Below, one piece after another: positions 46,069-55,301 of a stretch of 64,000 nucleotides of DNA (within the stretch, counting starts at the first letter, position 1; every line of letters starts with the position of its first letter). Origin of the DNA: Chitinophaga pinensis. Lineage in GTDB: Bacteria; Bacteroidota; Bacteroidia; Flavobacteriales_D; Crocinitomicaceae. The translations under genes were made by a program, and so were the position numbers. A model generated the notes under the pieces. It saw only the letters and a list, made by a program, of their open reading frames with translations, was not told where the DNA came from and made no database searches. Where the stretch lies: NCBI GenBank assembly GCA_943324745.2, contig CALPMT020000003.1:5001-69000 (forward strand), in the 5' to 3' direction.

Positions 46069-46500
46069 TTAAAGATCATCAGGTATTTCAGCTTCTTTAT
46101 ATGCTTTAGTTTTTGGTTTTATCTTGTCGATAAATATGATATGAATTTTAATTCCTGTTTCTGCAACAATTAAATCTGAAATTCCATTTTCAAATTTGGG
46201 TGCCTCATTTTTACTATTTGTAAATTTTTTGGTTAACTCTTCAAAAGTACCATCCTCTAATTCTGTAAATATTTTAGTAATTGTTCCATTTTCAACGATT
46301 ACTTTCCCGTTATAACAAATGTTTCCAGCAGGTTTAGTATATGAAACAATAACATGGTAATGAATTCCGTTTTCAATAGGGTAACTTCCCCTTTTATTAA
46401 ACAAGTATTCCATTTTTTTTAGGCAGTCATTTGTTTGTGCAAAAAACTGAGAAAAACTTGTTAGAATAACACTAAGTAAGATGTATTTGGTAGCTTTCAT
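46069..46500 (-). CDS. Small secreted protein of unknown function
   Basis: The frame is open to 46596, but the start giving MKATKYILLSVILTSFSQFFAQ (a signal peptide cleaved after FAQ) is preferred, leaving 143 residues. The mature protein has two cysteines (NDCLKK, GNICYNG) and a beta-rich middle (YHVIVSYTKPAG...GKVIVENGTITKIFTELEDGTFEELTKKF). It is probably periplasmic or extracellular. No family recognised, and no T9SS sorting domain. It diverges from gmhA and converges on lnt. Confidence 0.65.
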   Translation of the reverse strand: MKATKYILLSVILTSFSQFFAQTNDCLKKMEYLFNKRGSYPIENGIHYHVIVSYTKPAGNICYNGKVIVENGTITKIFTELEDGTFEELTKKFTNSKNEAPKFENGISDLIVAETGIKIHIIFIDKIKPKTKAYKEAEIPDDL

Positions 46501-46600
46501 ATTCGTATAAAATGTTCTTATGACTTCCTCAAATATACTAAGTTTGATGGAATCGTGATTAATCAATTTGAAATAATTATTTTTGATGAAAATCAACCTT

Positions 46601-47170
46601 ATGAAGTCTAATTCAATCGCATCTCATTTCACAGAAGCAGCAGATATTCTTGCTCAATTTTCAACAGAAGAAAATTTCTTAAAAATTCAACATGCAGGTG
46701 AAATTTTAGTTGCTAGTTTAAGAATTGGAGGGAAAATAATTTCTTGTGGTAATGGCGGTTCAATGTGTGATGCAATGCATTTTGCAGAAGAATTGACTGG
46801 TCGTTATAGAGGTGATCGAAAAGCAATACCAGCAATTGCTATTTCAGATGTGAGTCATATGTCATGTGTGTCTAATGATTATGGGTATGATTTTGTTTTC
46901 TCACGTTACATAGAGGCTTTTGGAAAAGAAGGTGATATACTTGTAGGTATTTCTACGTCGGGAAATTCCAAAAATGTTTTAAATGCTATTCGAGTAGCGA
47001 AAGAAAAAAAAATGAAAGTGGTTGGACTTACGGGTAAAACTGGAGGTGAAATGGCAGAACTTTGTGATATTGAAATTCGTGCACCTTATTCAGAATTTGC
47101 AGATCGAGCTCAAGAAATTCATATTAAGGTAATCCACTCATTGATTGATTTCGTTGAAAACACTCTATGA
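46601..47170 (+). CDS. gmhA: Phosphoheptose isomerase
   Basis: A SIS-domain protein. [62 protein letters not shown] and [17 protein letters not shown] are nearly the same as in E. coli GmhA, with the His and Glu of the active site retained. It isomerises sedoheptulose 7-phosphate to D-glycero-D-manno-heptose 7-phosphate for LPS heptose. I chose ATG 46601 because its N-terminus aligns end to end with the E. coli protein; ATG 46586 is possible. The other heptose genes are not in the window. Confidence 0.95.
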   Translation: MKSNSIASHFTEAADILAQFSTEENFLKIQHAGEILVASLRIGGKIISCGNGGSMCDAMHFAEELTGRYRGDRKAIPAIAISDVSHMSCVSNDYGYDFVFSRYIEAFGKEGDILVGISTSGNSKNVLNAIRVAKEKKMKVVGLTGKTGGEMAELCDIEIRAPYSEFADRAQEIHIKVIHSLIDFVENTL

Positions 47171-47230
47171 TTTTAATATTTGTAGGTATCCAGTATTACT
47201 CAAACCTACACATATAAAAATATCTTATGA

Positions 47231-48835
47231 TCATTTCCGTTTTCCCTTTTTGGTTGGTTTTACCGACATTTTTGGTTTTTCAAGAATTGTTGGGAACAAA
47301 TCTTTTTTGTTTTTTGGACGTAAGTTAGGATTCCAGCTATAACCAACAATAAATTGTTCCTCCTTATTCATTTTCTCCATCGGATAAAAAACACCATCTG
47401 CTTGATCTAAGTATACAACTTTTGAAAATTCATTACTATCAACATATATTTTTATATCACTAGAATATAATCGAGACATACCTTTACGTTGAATCTCTAT
47501 TATTGTATCTCTTTTCAGTGTTTCTTCAGGGAAATATATTGTTTGAGCATTTCCATTTACATCTATTTTTTTTAATTCATTATTTGAATTGAAAAATGCT
47601 ATGATATTTTTCCCTCCTACTTGATTATATAATCTGGATGAGTCAACCTCAGTGATAACAGTTGCTTTAGTTTGTATTTCAGCACGTTCTATCAAACTAT
47701 CTTTTAAATAAATTTGAATTGTTTCACCTTTTAATTCTGCTTTTTCACTCCATACAATTGGATTCACAAACATTTCGAGTATACCAAGTTGGCGTTTATA
47801 GTTTAAACTATCGCACTTTCCTTGTGTTTTTCGACTAAAAAATCGAGCTTGATGATATCCTTTAATCAGGGATAATCGATTAGTACTATCAGTAAAAGTA
47901 AAAAGTGTATCGGCGTGAATAAAAAGCGTATCATCCTTTAATTTATATTCAGCAACTGCTTTTCCAGTAAGATAACTTTTATTATTTTTCTTTGAGGTGT
48001 AGAACCTATCACCTCTGAACCCCATTCCTTTTTGATTGTCTGAGAAATATACATTTCCCTTTCCAATTGAAATGCCTTTTAACTCATTAATATAAAGACT
48101 ATCTCCCGATACAAATTGGTGTTCTTTAGTGATAGATGCATTATATTGTAAAACACCTTCTTCTGTATCCATTTTGTACCAACCTTTAGAACATACAATT
48201 TTAGTTTTGTCTGTTCTCACTATTTTAGTCGGACCAAAAAAGAATGCTTTTTGTGCAACGTAATTATATCTTAAACTATCTGAATACATTGTTGAATTTT
48301 CATTTTTAAACAATACATTTCCACTGACAGTTATGTTTTTAGATTTAGGATAAAAATATCCTGATTTGCTATGAAGCGTTTCTTTTTTTTGAGATCTTTC
48401 AATCCTTCCTCCATTTCGATAAATTGCAACCTCTTTTTTCGTATCAAAATCTAGCGAGTCAGTTGTTATTTTAAAATCACGATCTCTTATACGAACATTT
48501 CCCCAAAGTTTCGCTTTGCGTGTTTTACTATCATAATGCAATGAGTCACAATATAAATTTAGCGTGTCTCTTTTGTTTAAATGTACATCTCCATACATCT
48601 TTAACACGGACGACTTTTCAAAGTAAGAAGCAGAATCACAATAGATTACATTAGACTGATAGGTTATATGAATGTTTCCGATTAATCGATGTTCGCCAGT
48701 TTCTTTATTGTAAATTAATTTTTCGGCACCTGGAGCTAGTTCCATCAAATTACTTTGAGTGAAAGAAAATGTACTCAATACAAAAAAAGCACTTATGAAA
48801 AGCGCTTTTTTTAATCTATGAGATTTATAATTCAA
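47231..48835 (-). CDS. OstA/LptA-like LPS transport protein
   Basis: A 534-residue secreted protein (signal KALFISAFFVLSTFSFTQ). The mature part is made of repeated OstA-type beta strands: GEHRLIGNIHITYQSNVIYCDSASYFE, LKMYGDVHLNKRDTLNLYCDSLHYD, AKLWGNVRIRDRDFKITTDSLDFD, ITVSGNVLFKNENSTMYSDSLRYNY, each a G-x-V ... DS-L-x-Y unit. Such beta-jellyroll proteins bridge LPS across the periplasm. At 534 residues it is far longer than E. coli LptA (about 185) and ends in a Lys-rich tail (KMSVKPTKKGKRK). It is 2 bp after purA on the same strand, probably one transcript. Confidence 0.87.
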   Translation of the reverse strand: MNYKSHRLKKALFISAFFVLSTFSFTQSNLMELAPGAEKLIYNKETGEHRLIGNIHITYQSNVIYCDSASYFEKSSVLKMYGDVHLNKRDTLNLYCDSLHYDSKTRKAKLWGNVRIRDRDFKITTDSLDFDTKKEVAIYRNGGRIERSQKKETLHSKSGYFYPKSKNITVSGNVLFKNENSTMYSDSLRYNYVAQKAFFFGPTKIVRTDKTKIVCSKGWYKMDTEEGVLQYNASITKEHQFVSGDSLYINELKGISIGKGNVYFSDNQKGMGFRGDRFYTSKKNNKSYLTGKAVAEYKLKDDTLFIHADTLFTFTDSTNRLSLIKGYHQARFFSRKTQGKCDSLNYKRQLGILEMFVNPIVWSEKAELKGETIQIYLKDSLIERAEIQTKATVITEVDSSRLYNQVGGKNIIAFFNSNNELKKIDVNGNAQTIYFPEETLKRDTIIEIQRKGMSRLYSSDIKIYVDSNEFSKVVYLDQADGVFYPMEKMNKEEQFIVGYSWNPNLRPKNKKDLFPTILEKPKMSVKPTKKGKRK

Positions 48836-48837
48836 AT

Positions 48838-50112
48838 TTACTTAGTGTTTTGTAAGGTTTGTTTTCTGTCTGGTCCCACTGAAACAACTGTAATTGGAAC
48901 TTCTAATTCTTTTTCTAAATAAGTTACGTAATCTTTCAACGCCTGAGGACTAGAAGTATAGTCATGTAATCCCGTTAAATCACAATTCCATCCTTGTAAT
49001 TCTTTATAGATTGGTGTTATTTCTACCCCATCTATATCAAAAGGAAGGTAATCAACTATTTCACCATTGATTTCATAATGAGTACATACTTTGATGGTAT
49101 TGAAAACACTAAGAACATCCGCTTTCATCATAGATAGTTCAGTAACACCATTTATCATTATAGCATATTTCAATGCAGGTAAATCAATCCAACCACAACG
49201 TCTTGGACGACCAGTTGTTGATCCAAATTCATTTCCTTCTTTTCTAATTTTTTCACCATCTTCGTCCAATAGTTCTGTTGGAAATGGCCCACTTCCAACA
49301 CGTGTACAATATGCTTTGAAGATACCAATCACAGAACCGATGGTCGTTGGCGCTACACCTAATCCTGTGCATGTTCCAGCTGTAACTGTATTTGAAGAAG
49401 TTACGAATGGATAAGTCCCGAAATCGATATCTAACATCGTACCTTGTGCACCCTCTGCTAATATTTTTTTACCAGCTTTTAGTTCCTTATTCAAAAATTG
49501 TTCACTATCAATACATGTAAACGAACGAAGTAATTCAATGCCTTCAAAGAAAGGGCCTTCTAAGTCAGCAAGGTTATATTCAAATCCTTCGTGATGTTTT
49601 AAAATTCCAACGTGTTTTTCAACTAAAGCATCATATTTTTCTTTGAATTTTGGTGAAAGAATATCACCAACTCGAAGTCCATTTCTACCAGTTTTATCCA
49701 TGTAAGTTGGGCCGATACCTTTTAAGGTAGAACCAATTTTATTAATTCCTTTTGCTGCTTCAGAAGCTTGATCTAACAAACGGTGAGTTGGTAAGATTAA
49801 GTGTGCTTTTTTAGAAATCAACAAATTCTTTTTGATGTCCATGTTAAAAGGAGCCAATTTTTCAATTTCTTTTTGAAAAATCACAGGATCAATTACCACT
49901 CCATTTCCGATAACATTTAATACATCTTTACGGAAAATCCCAGAGGGTATCGTATGCAAAACATGTTTAATACCTTCAAATTCAAGGGTGTGACCTGCAT
50001 TTGGACCGCCTTGAAAACGAGCGATAATTGAATAATTAGGAGTAAGTACGTCAACAATTTTACCTTTCCCTTCGTCTCCCCATTGAAGACCTAATAGTAC
50101 ATCTACTTTCAT
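48838..50112 (-). CDS. purA: Adenylosuccinate synthetase
   Basis: A 424-residue protein of normal PurA length starting VDVLLGLQWGDEGKGKIVD, with the GDEGKGK P-loop, FQGGPNAGHTL, the GSTLKGIGPTYMDK segment and EGAQGTMLDIDFGTYPFVTSSN. It joins IMP and aspartate with GTP in AMP synthesis. I chose the ATG that begins directly MKVDVLLG; four more codons upstream overlap the STAS gene. It follows the STAS gene by one base and precedes the OstA-like gene by 2 bp. Confidence 0.97.
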   Translation of the reverse strand: MKVDVLLGLQWGDEGKGKIVDVLTPNYSIIARFQGGPNAGHTLEFEGIKHVLHTIPSGIFRKDVLNVIGNGVVIDPVIFQKEIEKLAPFNMDIKKNLLISKKAHLILPTHRLLDQASEAAKGINKIGSTLKGIGPTYMDKTGRNGLRVGDILSPKFKEKYDALVEKHVGILKHHEGFEYNLADLEGPFFEGIELLRSFTCIDSEQFLNKELKAGKKILAEGAQGTMLDIDFGTYPFVTSSNTVTAGTCTGLGVAPTTIGSVIGIFKAYCTRVGSGPFPTELLDEDGEKIRKEGNEFGSTTGRPRRCGWIDLPALKYAIMINGVTELSMMKADVLSVFNTIKVCTHYEINGEIVDYLPFDIDGVEITPIYKELQGWNCDLTGLHDYTSSPQALKDYVTYLEKELEVPITVVSVGPDRKQTLQNTK

Positions 50113-50113
50113 G

Positions 50114-50464
50114 CTATTGTGCATTAACGTTGTTTAGTGCTTCAGATAAAGAAGGACTAAATGTGAATATTTCATTTAATTTGGAAATTGCAAAGAGTTT
50201 TTCAACATTCCCTTGAATTCCACAAAGGGTAACTTCTGCTCCTACATTTCTTGTTCGAGTTAAAATACGAACAAAGAAATTTAATCCTGAACTTGTTATA
50301 TATTCTAACTGACTCAAATCGAAATAGAATGTTTTTTTGTTCTCATCGATATTCAGTTGAATTTCTTTTAATAAATCTACAGTGTCATTGTCAGTAACTA
50401 TTCTACCTTGAATAGTAATAATGACAACTTCTGTTTCGTTGCGTAATGTATGTTTTATACTCAC
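50114..50464 (-). CDS. STAS-domain protein (anti-sigma factor antagonist type)
   Basis: A 116-residue single STAS domain: VVIITIQGRIVTDNDTVDLLKEI, KTFYFDLSQLEYITSSGLNFFVRI and GAEVTLCGIQGNVEKLFAISKLNEIFTF. The TSSGL loop carries the serine that is phosphorylated in SpoIIAA/RsbV-type antagonists. No anti-sigma kinase or sigma factor lies nearby, so its partner is unknown; a target in cell-wall or lipid transport is also possible for STAS domains. It sits between the Fur-like gene and purA with gaps of 6 and 1 bp, so the three share a transcript. Confidence 0.87.
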   Translation of the reverse strand: MSIKHTLRNETEVVIITIQGRIVTDNDTVDLLKEIQLNIDENKKTFYFDLSQLEYITSSGLNFFVRILTRTRNVGAEVTLCGIQGNVEKLFAISKLNEIFTFSPSLSEALNNVNAQ

Positions 50465-50470
50465 GATTAA

Positions 50471-50914
50471 TTAGTTATTAGATTTTTTTATGCCGTAAAA
50501 ATATAACGAGTGATGTTGAATCTCAATATTAAAAACTTCTTCAATCGTTGCTTTAATCTGTTGAATACGTGGGTCACAAAACTCAATGACTTCACCTGTA
50601 TCTGTCAACACTACATGATCATGTTGTTTAGATCCATGTGATTTTTCAAATTGCGCTATATTTTTACCGAATTGATGTTTTCTAACTAAATTACATGCTA
50701 ACAATAATTCTATTGTATTATATAATGTGGCTCTAGAAACGCGGTAGTTTTGCATTTTCATTTTGTTGTATAATGTTTCTACATCAAAATGTCCTGGATA
50801 GTCATATATTTCTGCAAGAATAGCAAAACGTTCAGGCGTTTTTCTATGACTATGTTGTTCTAAATATGCTGAAAAAATATTTTTGACAATATTTTGTAAC
50901 TCTTCTACTTGCAT
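50471..50914 (-). CDS. Fur-family regulator lacking the CxxC zinc pair
   Basis: A 147-residue Fur-family protein: a winged-helix N-terminal domain (RKTPERFAILAEIYDYPGHFDVETLYNKMKMQNYRVSRATLYNTIELL) and a dimerisation domain with SHGSKQHDHVVL. Typical Fur and PerR carry a CxxC zinc site right after HDHL-x-C; here the segment reads HDHVVLTDTGEVIEFCDPR, so both cysteines are gone and the lone Cys is elsewhere. His residues of the metal site (HGSKQHDH) remain. Metal or peroxide sensing is thus unclear. It probably heads the leftward transcript with the STAS gene, purA and the OstA-like gene. Confidence 0.9.
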   Translation of the reverse strand: MQVEELQNIVKNIFSAYLEQHSHRKTPERFAILAEIYDYPGHFDVETLYNKMKMQNYRVSRATLYNTIELLLACNLVRKHQFGKNIAQFEKSHGSKQHDHVVLTDTGEVIEFCDPRIQQIKATIEEVFNIEIQHHSLYFYGIKKSNN

Positions 50915-50997
50915 TCCGTCTATTAAAAAGCGAAAATAACTATTATTATACTGAATATGGTGTTAATAATTAAAGATTTATTAACGAGTTTTTAACT

Positions 50998-51029
50998 AAA
51001 AAGGCTGCTTCAATTGAAACAGCCTTTTT
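50998..51029 (-). terminator. Terminator after the RelA/SpoT homologue
   Basis: AAAAAGGCTG and CAGCCTTTTT form the stem around a further TTC/GAA inner pairing, with T runs on both ends. It lies two bases past the stop of the rsh gene at 51032. Confidence 0.9.
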
Positions 51030-51031
51030 GT

Positions 51032-53254
51032 TTATTTAGCGCTTATAATTTCATGATCTTCAAAATCCCAACGTTCAATGCGCTCCACACCTTCAATTTG
51101 TTCAAATTGTTTCGTAAGCGCATCTAAATGTTCCGTATCATATACCATTACTTTGATTAACCCCTCAAATATTCCGTCGTTCGCTTCAAAAGAAATGGAC
51201 TTCATGTCCACATTCAATTGATTTGAAATGATTTCTGTGATTCGATTTACAATACCAACGTTATCAATACCTATCAAACGAAGTGAAGCTAAGTGTTCAA
51301 TTAAATCAGTATTAATCCAGCTGGCTTTAACACATCTAAATGCCATTTTGGAATGTAAATGTTCTGCATTTGGACAGTTGTTTCGGTGAACTTTAATTTC
51401 TTCATGACCTCCTAAGTAGCCAAAAATGGGATCACCTGGGATTGGATTACAGCATTTTGCTAATTTATACCCAAAACCATCGTATTCAGCATCAAACTCA
51501 ATATTTTTACCTTCTTCCAGATCTTTTTGTCTACGTGTTTCTTTTTGAACGAAAGATTTATCAATAACAAGATTTCCTTTCTTATCTTCCAATTCACGTA
51601 ATTTATTTAGATCAATTTTAGCTTTTGCTATACGAATAAATAAATCTGCTTGATTGTTTGCTGCGAAATAACGTTCAATCGCTAAGATATTTTCTTTCGT
51701 ATTGTTTAAGTTGAATTGTTTTAATTTTCTTTCAAGAATATCTTTTCCATCTTGAACTATTACTTTTCGTTGCTCATTTAGTGTACCCCTAATTTTTTGT
51801 TTCGCACGTGCAGAATACACATAATTTAACCATTCTTCTGTTGGTTTCTGTTTTTCAGAAGTAATAATTTCAATTTGATCACCATTATGCAACTTATAAC
51901 TTAATGGTACTAATTGTGTGTTTACTTTTGCTCCAATACATTTATTTCCAATACTCGTGTGGATGTCGTACGCAAAATCTAAGATAGTTGCTCCTGTTGG
52001 TAGTACACGTAATTGTCCTTTAGGTGTAAATACATAAATTTCATCTGAAAACAAATTCATTTTGAATTCATTAACAAAATCCATAGCACTTAGGTTGTGA
52101 TTTTCCATCAAATCACGAATCTCAGCAATCCATCGATCAAATTTGGAGTCTTCGGAATCGTTTTCTTTGTATTTGTAATGTGCTGCAAGTCCTTTTTCAG
52201 CAATTTCATCCATGCGTTTAGAACGAATTTGTACCTCAACCCATTTCCCTAAGTCGGACATTACAGTTGTATGTAATGATTCATATCCATTCGCGCGCGG
52301 TGTAGAAATCCAATCGCGTAAACGTTCTGGACTTGGTTGGTAAAAGTCAGTTACCATGGAATATATTCTCCAACAATCTGGCTTTTCTAATTCCACAGGT
52401 GTGTCTACGATTACGCGAACTGCAAATAAATCATATACTTCTTCAAATGGAAGTACTTTAGTTTGCATTTTTCTCCAAATCGAAGAGATAGATTTTGTTC
52501 TAGCTTTCACCTCATATACATATCCCTCATGATCCAATGTTTCTTTAATTGGTTTCACAAATGATTTGATAAAACGGTCACGCGATTCTTTGGTAGATTT
52601 TAATTTGCTTTCGACCAAATGATAATTATCAGGATCTGTATGTAAGAATCCAAGGTCTTCTAATTCACTTTTAATAGAGTGTAACCCCAAACGATGTGCT
52701 AGTGGCGCATACAAGAATTTTGTCTCCGAAGCAATTTTCAAACGTTTGTCGGCACGCATACTTCCAAGAGTACGCATGTTGTGTAAGCGATCTGCTAATT
52801 TGATTAAAACAACGCGAATATCATCTGAAATTGTTAGAATCATTTTACGGAAATTTTCCGCTTGTATCGATGAGTTTTCGTCAAAAATTTCAGGAATTTT
52901 TGTCAAACCATCAATAATACGTCTGCATTTATCCCCGAATAATTCTTCAATATCCTCAAGAGTAATATAGGTATCTTCCACAGTGTCATGCAATAATGCA
53001 CAAGCAATACTTGTGGCGCCTAATCCCATCTCTTCAGAAACAATACGCGCAACTGCAATTGGGTGGTAAATATATGGTTCACCGGACTTACGACGCATGT
53101 CTTTATGTGCTTCTACAGCAACGTCAAAGGCTTTACGAACCATTTTTAAATCTTCTTTGGAAAGGTTTTTAGCAGTTTTTAGTAAGCCTTTAAATGCTTG
53201 TAAAATTTCTTTTCTCTCTTTTTCTAAATCAATTCCTTCTGGTAATGTTGACAT
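51032..53254 (-). CDS. Bifunctional (p)ppGpp synthetase/hydrolase (RelA/SpoT homologue)
   Basis: A 740-residue RSH protein. The HD hydrolase domain has RRKSGEPYIYHPIAVARIV, ALLHDTVEDT and IKLADRLHNMRTL; the synthetase domain has YDLFAVRVIV, GYESLHTTVMSDLGKWVEVQIRSKRMD; then a TGS domain (YVFTPKGQLRVLPTGATILDFAY), a zinc-finger-like KCCNPIPGDPIFGY and a C-terminal ACT domain. The HD metal ligands are intact, so both synthesis and hydrolysis of the stringent alarmone are expected. It stands alone with its own terminator; its product affects starvation responses broadly. Confidence 0.95.
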   Translation of the reverse strand: MSTLPEGIDLEKERKEILQAFKGLLKTAKNLSKEDLKMVRKAFDVAVEAHKDMRRKSGEPYIYHPIAVARIVSEEMGLGATSIACALLHDTVEDTYITLEDIEELFGDKCRRIIDGLTKIPEIFDENSSIQAENFRKMILTISDDIRVVLIKLADRLHNMRTLGSMRADKRLKIASETKFLYAPLAHRLGLHSIKSELEDLGFLHTDPDNYHLVESKLKSTKESRDRFIKSFVKPIKETLDHEGYVYEVKARTKSISSIWRKMQTKVLPFEEVYDLFAVRVIVDTPVELEKPDCWRIYSMVTDFYQPSPERLRDWISTPRANGYESLHTTVMSDLGKWVEVQIRSKRMDEIAEKGLAAHYKYKENDSEDSKFDRWIAEIRDLMENHNLSAMDFVNEFKMNLFSDEIYVFTPKGQLRVLPTGATILDFAYDIHTSIGNKCIGAKVNTQLVPLSYKLHNGDQIEIITSEKQKPTEEWLNYVYSARAKQKIRGTLNEQRKVIVQDGKDILERKLKQFNLNNTKENILAIERYFAANNQADLFIRIAKAKIDLNKLRELEDKKGNLVIDKSFVQKETRRQKDLEEGKNIEFDAEYDGFGYKLAKCCNPIPGDPIFGYLGGHEEIKVHRNNCPNAEHLHSKMAFRCVKASWINTDLIEHLASLRLIGIDNVGIVNRITEIISNQLNVDMKSISFEANDGIFEGLIKVMVYDTEHLDALTKQFEQIEGVERIERWDFEDHEIISAK

Positions 53255-53340
53255 TTATTCTAAATTAAATTTCAGTTTAATATACGAATTTTAATGCATT
53301 AATCTGCATTTCTAGTTTCTTTCTTTGTGTTGTTGAATGC

Positions 53341-53378
53341 AAAAGAGTCTTCTAAAATGGTTTAGAAGACTCTTTTTT
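53341..53378. terminator. 16-bp perfect bidirectional terminator
   Basis: AAAAGAGTCTTCTAAA (53341-53356) and its exact complement TTTAGAAGACTCTTTT (53361-53376) surround the loop ATGG, with T and A tracts. It ends the fumarylacetoacetase gene (stop at 53394) and shields rsh from it. Confidence 0.95.
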
Positions 53379-53393
53379 ATCGTATTTTTTTAA

Positions 53394-54677
53394 TTATTTC
53401 GCAGGTAAAATTTTCGCTGCAACTTCTCCAAATCCGATGCGTACGCCATTACTTTCACAGTAACCACGCATGATTACTGTGTCATGATCTTGGATGAATT
53501 TACGCTCTGTTCCATCGTTTAGTTGTAATGGTTTAGTCCCTTTCCAAGCTAATTCTAACATAGAACCATAAGAATTTGGTGTTGGGCCAGAAATAGTTCC
53601 AGATCCCATTAAATCTCCACAACGCACATTGCAACCATTCACCGTGTGGTGTGCTAATTGTTGTGCCATATTCCAATACATATATTTAAAGTTGGATTCA
53701 CAAATTAAGTTTTCCGTTCCATTTTCTGGTTGAATCAATACTTCTAAATTAATGTCATAACTTTTTGCTCCTTCGAATTCTAAATAAGAAAGTACTTCAG
53801 GATGTTGTTCTGGTCCGGCAACTTTATATGCTTGTAAAGCGTCCATGGTTACTACCCAAGCAGAGATGCTTGATGCAAAGTTTTTAGATAAGAAAGGTCC
53901 TAGTGGAACATATTCCCATGTTTGAATGTCACGAGCAGACCAGTCATTAAACAAGACCATTCCAAAGATAAAGTCTTCTGCTTCGTTTGGTGTGATTGAA
54001 TCCCCTAATGGTTTTCCATCATAGGTAATAAATGCAGTTTCTAATTCGAAATCTAAATTACGACATGGTGCGTAAATTGGATCTTTTTCTGGATCTGGTT
54101 TGATTTGTCCTTTTGGTCTGTAGATATTTTGTCCTGAAAGGATTACAGAACTCGCTCTACCATGGTATCCAACAGGAATCCATAACCAGTTTGGTAATAA
54201 TGCGTTGTTTGGATCACGAAACATAGTGCCAACGTTTGTAGCGTGCTCACGGCTAGAGTAGAAATCGGTGTAATCCCCAATTTTTACTGGCATTAGCATA
54301 ATCACACTTTTATTTGGAATTAATACTTGTTCTGCGTGGTGTGTGTTTTTTTGCAATTCATCATTAGCTGTATCCAACAAGTAAGAGATTCTATTTCTCA
54401 ATTCTCTTGTAGCTTGTTTTCCTTTTGCCATTAGGTGATTTAATGCATCTGTATCAAAGTCAGAAGCGTCAAATGCTAAGTTATCCAAATAACCAAGCAC
54501 ATGTAATGTTTTTAAATCCAATACATGTTCACCTATACGTACACCAACGCGCGCGCTTAATGAAGAGGTTCTGAAAACTCCAAAAGGTAAATTTTGAATT
54601 GGGAAATCTGAACCTGCTGGTACATTTACCCAAGATTTTAATGCTGGATTGTTAGCTGCAATTGTTGAATTTGCCAT
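53394..54677 (-). CDS. fahA: Fumarylacetoacetase
   Basis: A 427-residue protein of usual fumarylacetoacetase length. It shows the N-terminal SH3-like part (FPIQNLPFGVFRT), the MPVKIGDYTDFYSSREHATNVGTMFR segment with the catalytic His, PVGYHGRASSVILSG, the metal-binding DFELETAFI, and FNDWSARDIQTWEYVPLGPFLSKNF with GSGTISGP. It cleaves fumarylacetoacetate to fumarate and acetoacetate, the last step of tyrosine and phenylalanine breakdown. No other tyrosine-pathway gene lies next to it. A -7 element lies at 54716-54723. Confidence 0.97.
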   Translation of the reverse strand: MANSTIAANNPALKSWVNVPAGSDFPIQNLPFGVFRTSSLSARVGVRIGEHVLDLKTLHVLGYLDNLAFDASDFDTDALNHLMAKGKQATRELRNRISYLLDTANDELQKNTHHAEQVLIPNKSVIMLMPVKIGDYTDFYSSREHATNVGTMFRDPNNALLPNWLWIPVGYHGRASSVILSGQNIYRPKGQIKPDPEKDPIYAPCRNLDFELETAFITYDGKPLGDSITPNEAEDFIFGMVLFNDWSARDIQTWEYVPLGPFLSKNFASSISAWVVTMDALQAYKVAGPEQHPEVLSYLEFEGAKSYDINLEVLIQPENGTENLICESNFKYMYWNMAQQLAHHTVNGCNVRCGDLMGSGTISGPTPNSYGSMLELAWKGTKPLQLNDGTERKFIQDHDTVIMRGYCESNGVRIGFGEVAAKILPAK

Positions 54678-54715
54678 ATATTTTAAAGATTAATTTCGCT
54701 GTTCTTTACTTAGTA

Positions 54716-54723
54716 CAAATATA
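54716..54723 (-). promoter_or_regulatory. -7 promoter element of fahA
   Basis: TATATTTG on the minus strand, 39 bases before the fahA ATG; the same octamer serves tRNA-Val, gldJ and umuD. No ideal -33 triplet seen. Confidence 0.58.
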
Positions 54724-54826
54724 GAAATATTATTTTTTAGTGAGACTTTTTTAAGTGCGAATGAATTGCGCAATATTGTTCATAATTTTTCATCTTTTAA
54801 TTTTAATTTTGATTATTTATTTATCT

Positions 54827-54834
54827 TATATTTG
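54827..54834 (+). promoter_or_regulatory. -7 promoter element of umuDC
   Basis: TATATTTG, 18 bases before the umuD ATG; TTTTG ends at 54811, 15 bases upstream, somewhat close for a -33. I see no clear operator palindrome of LexA type around it. Confidence 0.55.
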
Positions 54835-54851
54835 CTTAAATATTAATCAAC

Positions 54852-55301
54852 ATGAAATTATTCTCAAAAATAACTACTAGGAATTTGGATATTTTCCCGG
54901 TTTCAGTAGATACAGTTTTAGAAATCCCAGTTGTTTCAACAGCTATTTCTGCAGGATTCCCTTCTCCTGCGTTGGATTTTATTGATTTATCTATTGATAT
55001 GAATAAACATTTGATTAAGAGGCCTTCTTCTACTTTTTATGGTCGTGTGAAAGGTCAGTCTATGAAGGATGTTGGTATTACGGATGGAGATTTATTAGTG
55101 ATCGATAAAAGTATCACACCTAAAAATGATCAAATCGCAGTTTGTTATGTCGACGGTGAATTTACGATCAAAAAAATCAAGTTCGAACAAGATGTGTGCT
55201 GGTTAATCCCTGCAAACGATGCGTATCAACCGATTCGTGTTACGAGTCAAAATGATTTTTTAATTTGGGGAATTGTTACGCATGTAATTAAAGCTTTTTA
55301 A
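54852..55301 (+). CDS. umuD: UmuD-like autoproteolytic subunit of DNA polymerase V
   Basis: A 149-residue LexA/UmuD-type S24 peptidase. Ser70 in VKGQSMKD and Lys107 in GEFTIKK form the dyad; their spacing of 37 equals that of E. coli UmuD (Ser60, Lys97). Exactly 35 residues before the Ser is an Ala34-Gly35 bond in [10 protein letters not shown], where E. coli has Cys-Gly; Ala-Gly is the LexA-like form. Cleavage yields UmuD', which activates UmuC for error-prone bypass. The umuC start overlaps its stop by one base (TAATG). Confidence 0.93.
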   Translation: MKLFSKITTRNLDIFPVSVDTVLEIPVVSTAISAGFPSPALDFIDLSIDMNKHLIKRPSSTFYGRVKGQSMKDVGITDGDLLVIDKSITPKNDQIAVCYVDGEFTIKKIKFEQDVCWLIPANDAYQPIRVTSQNDFLIWGIVTHVIKAF

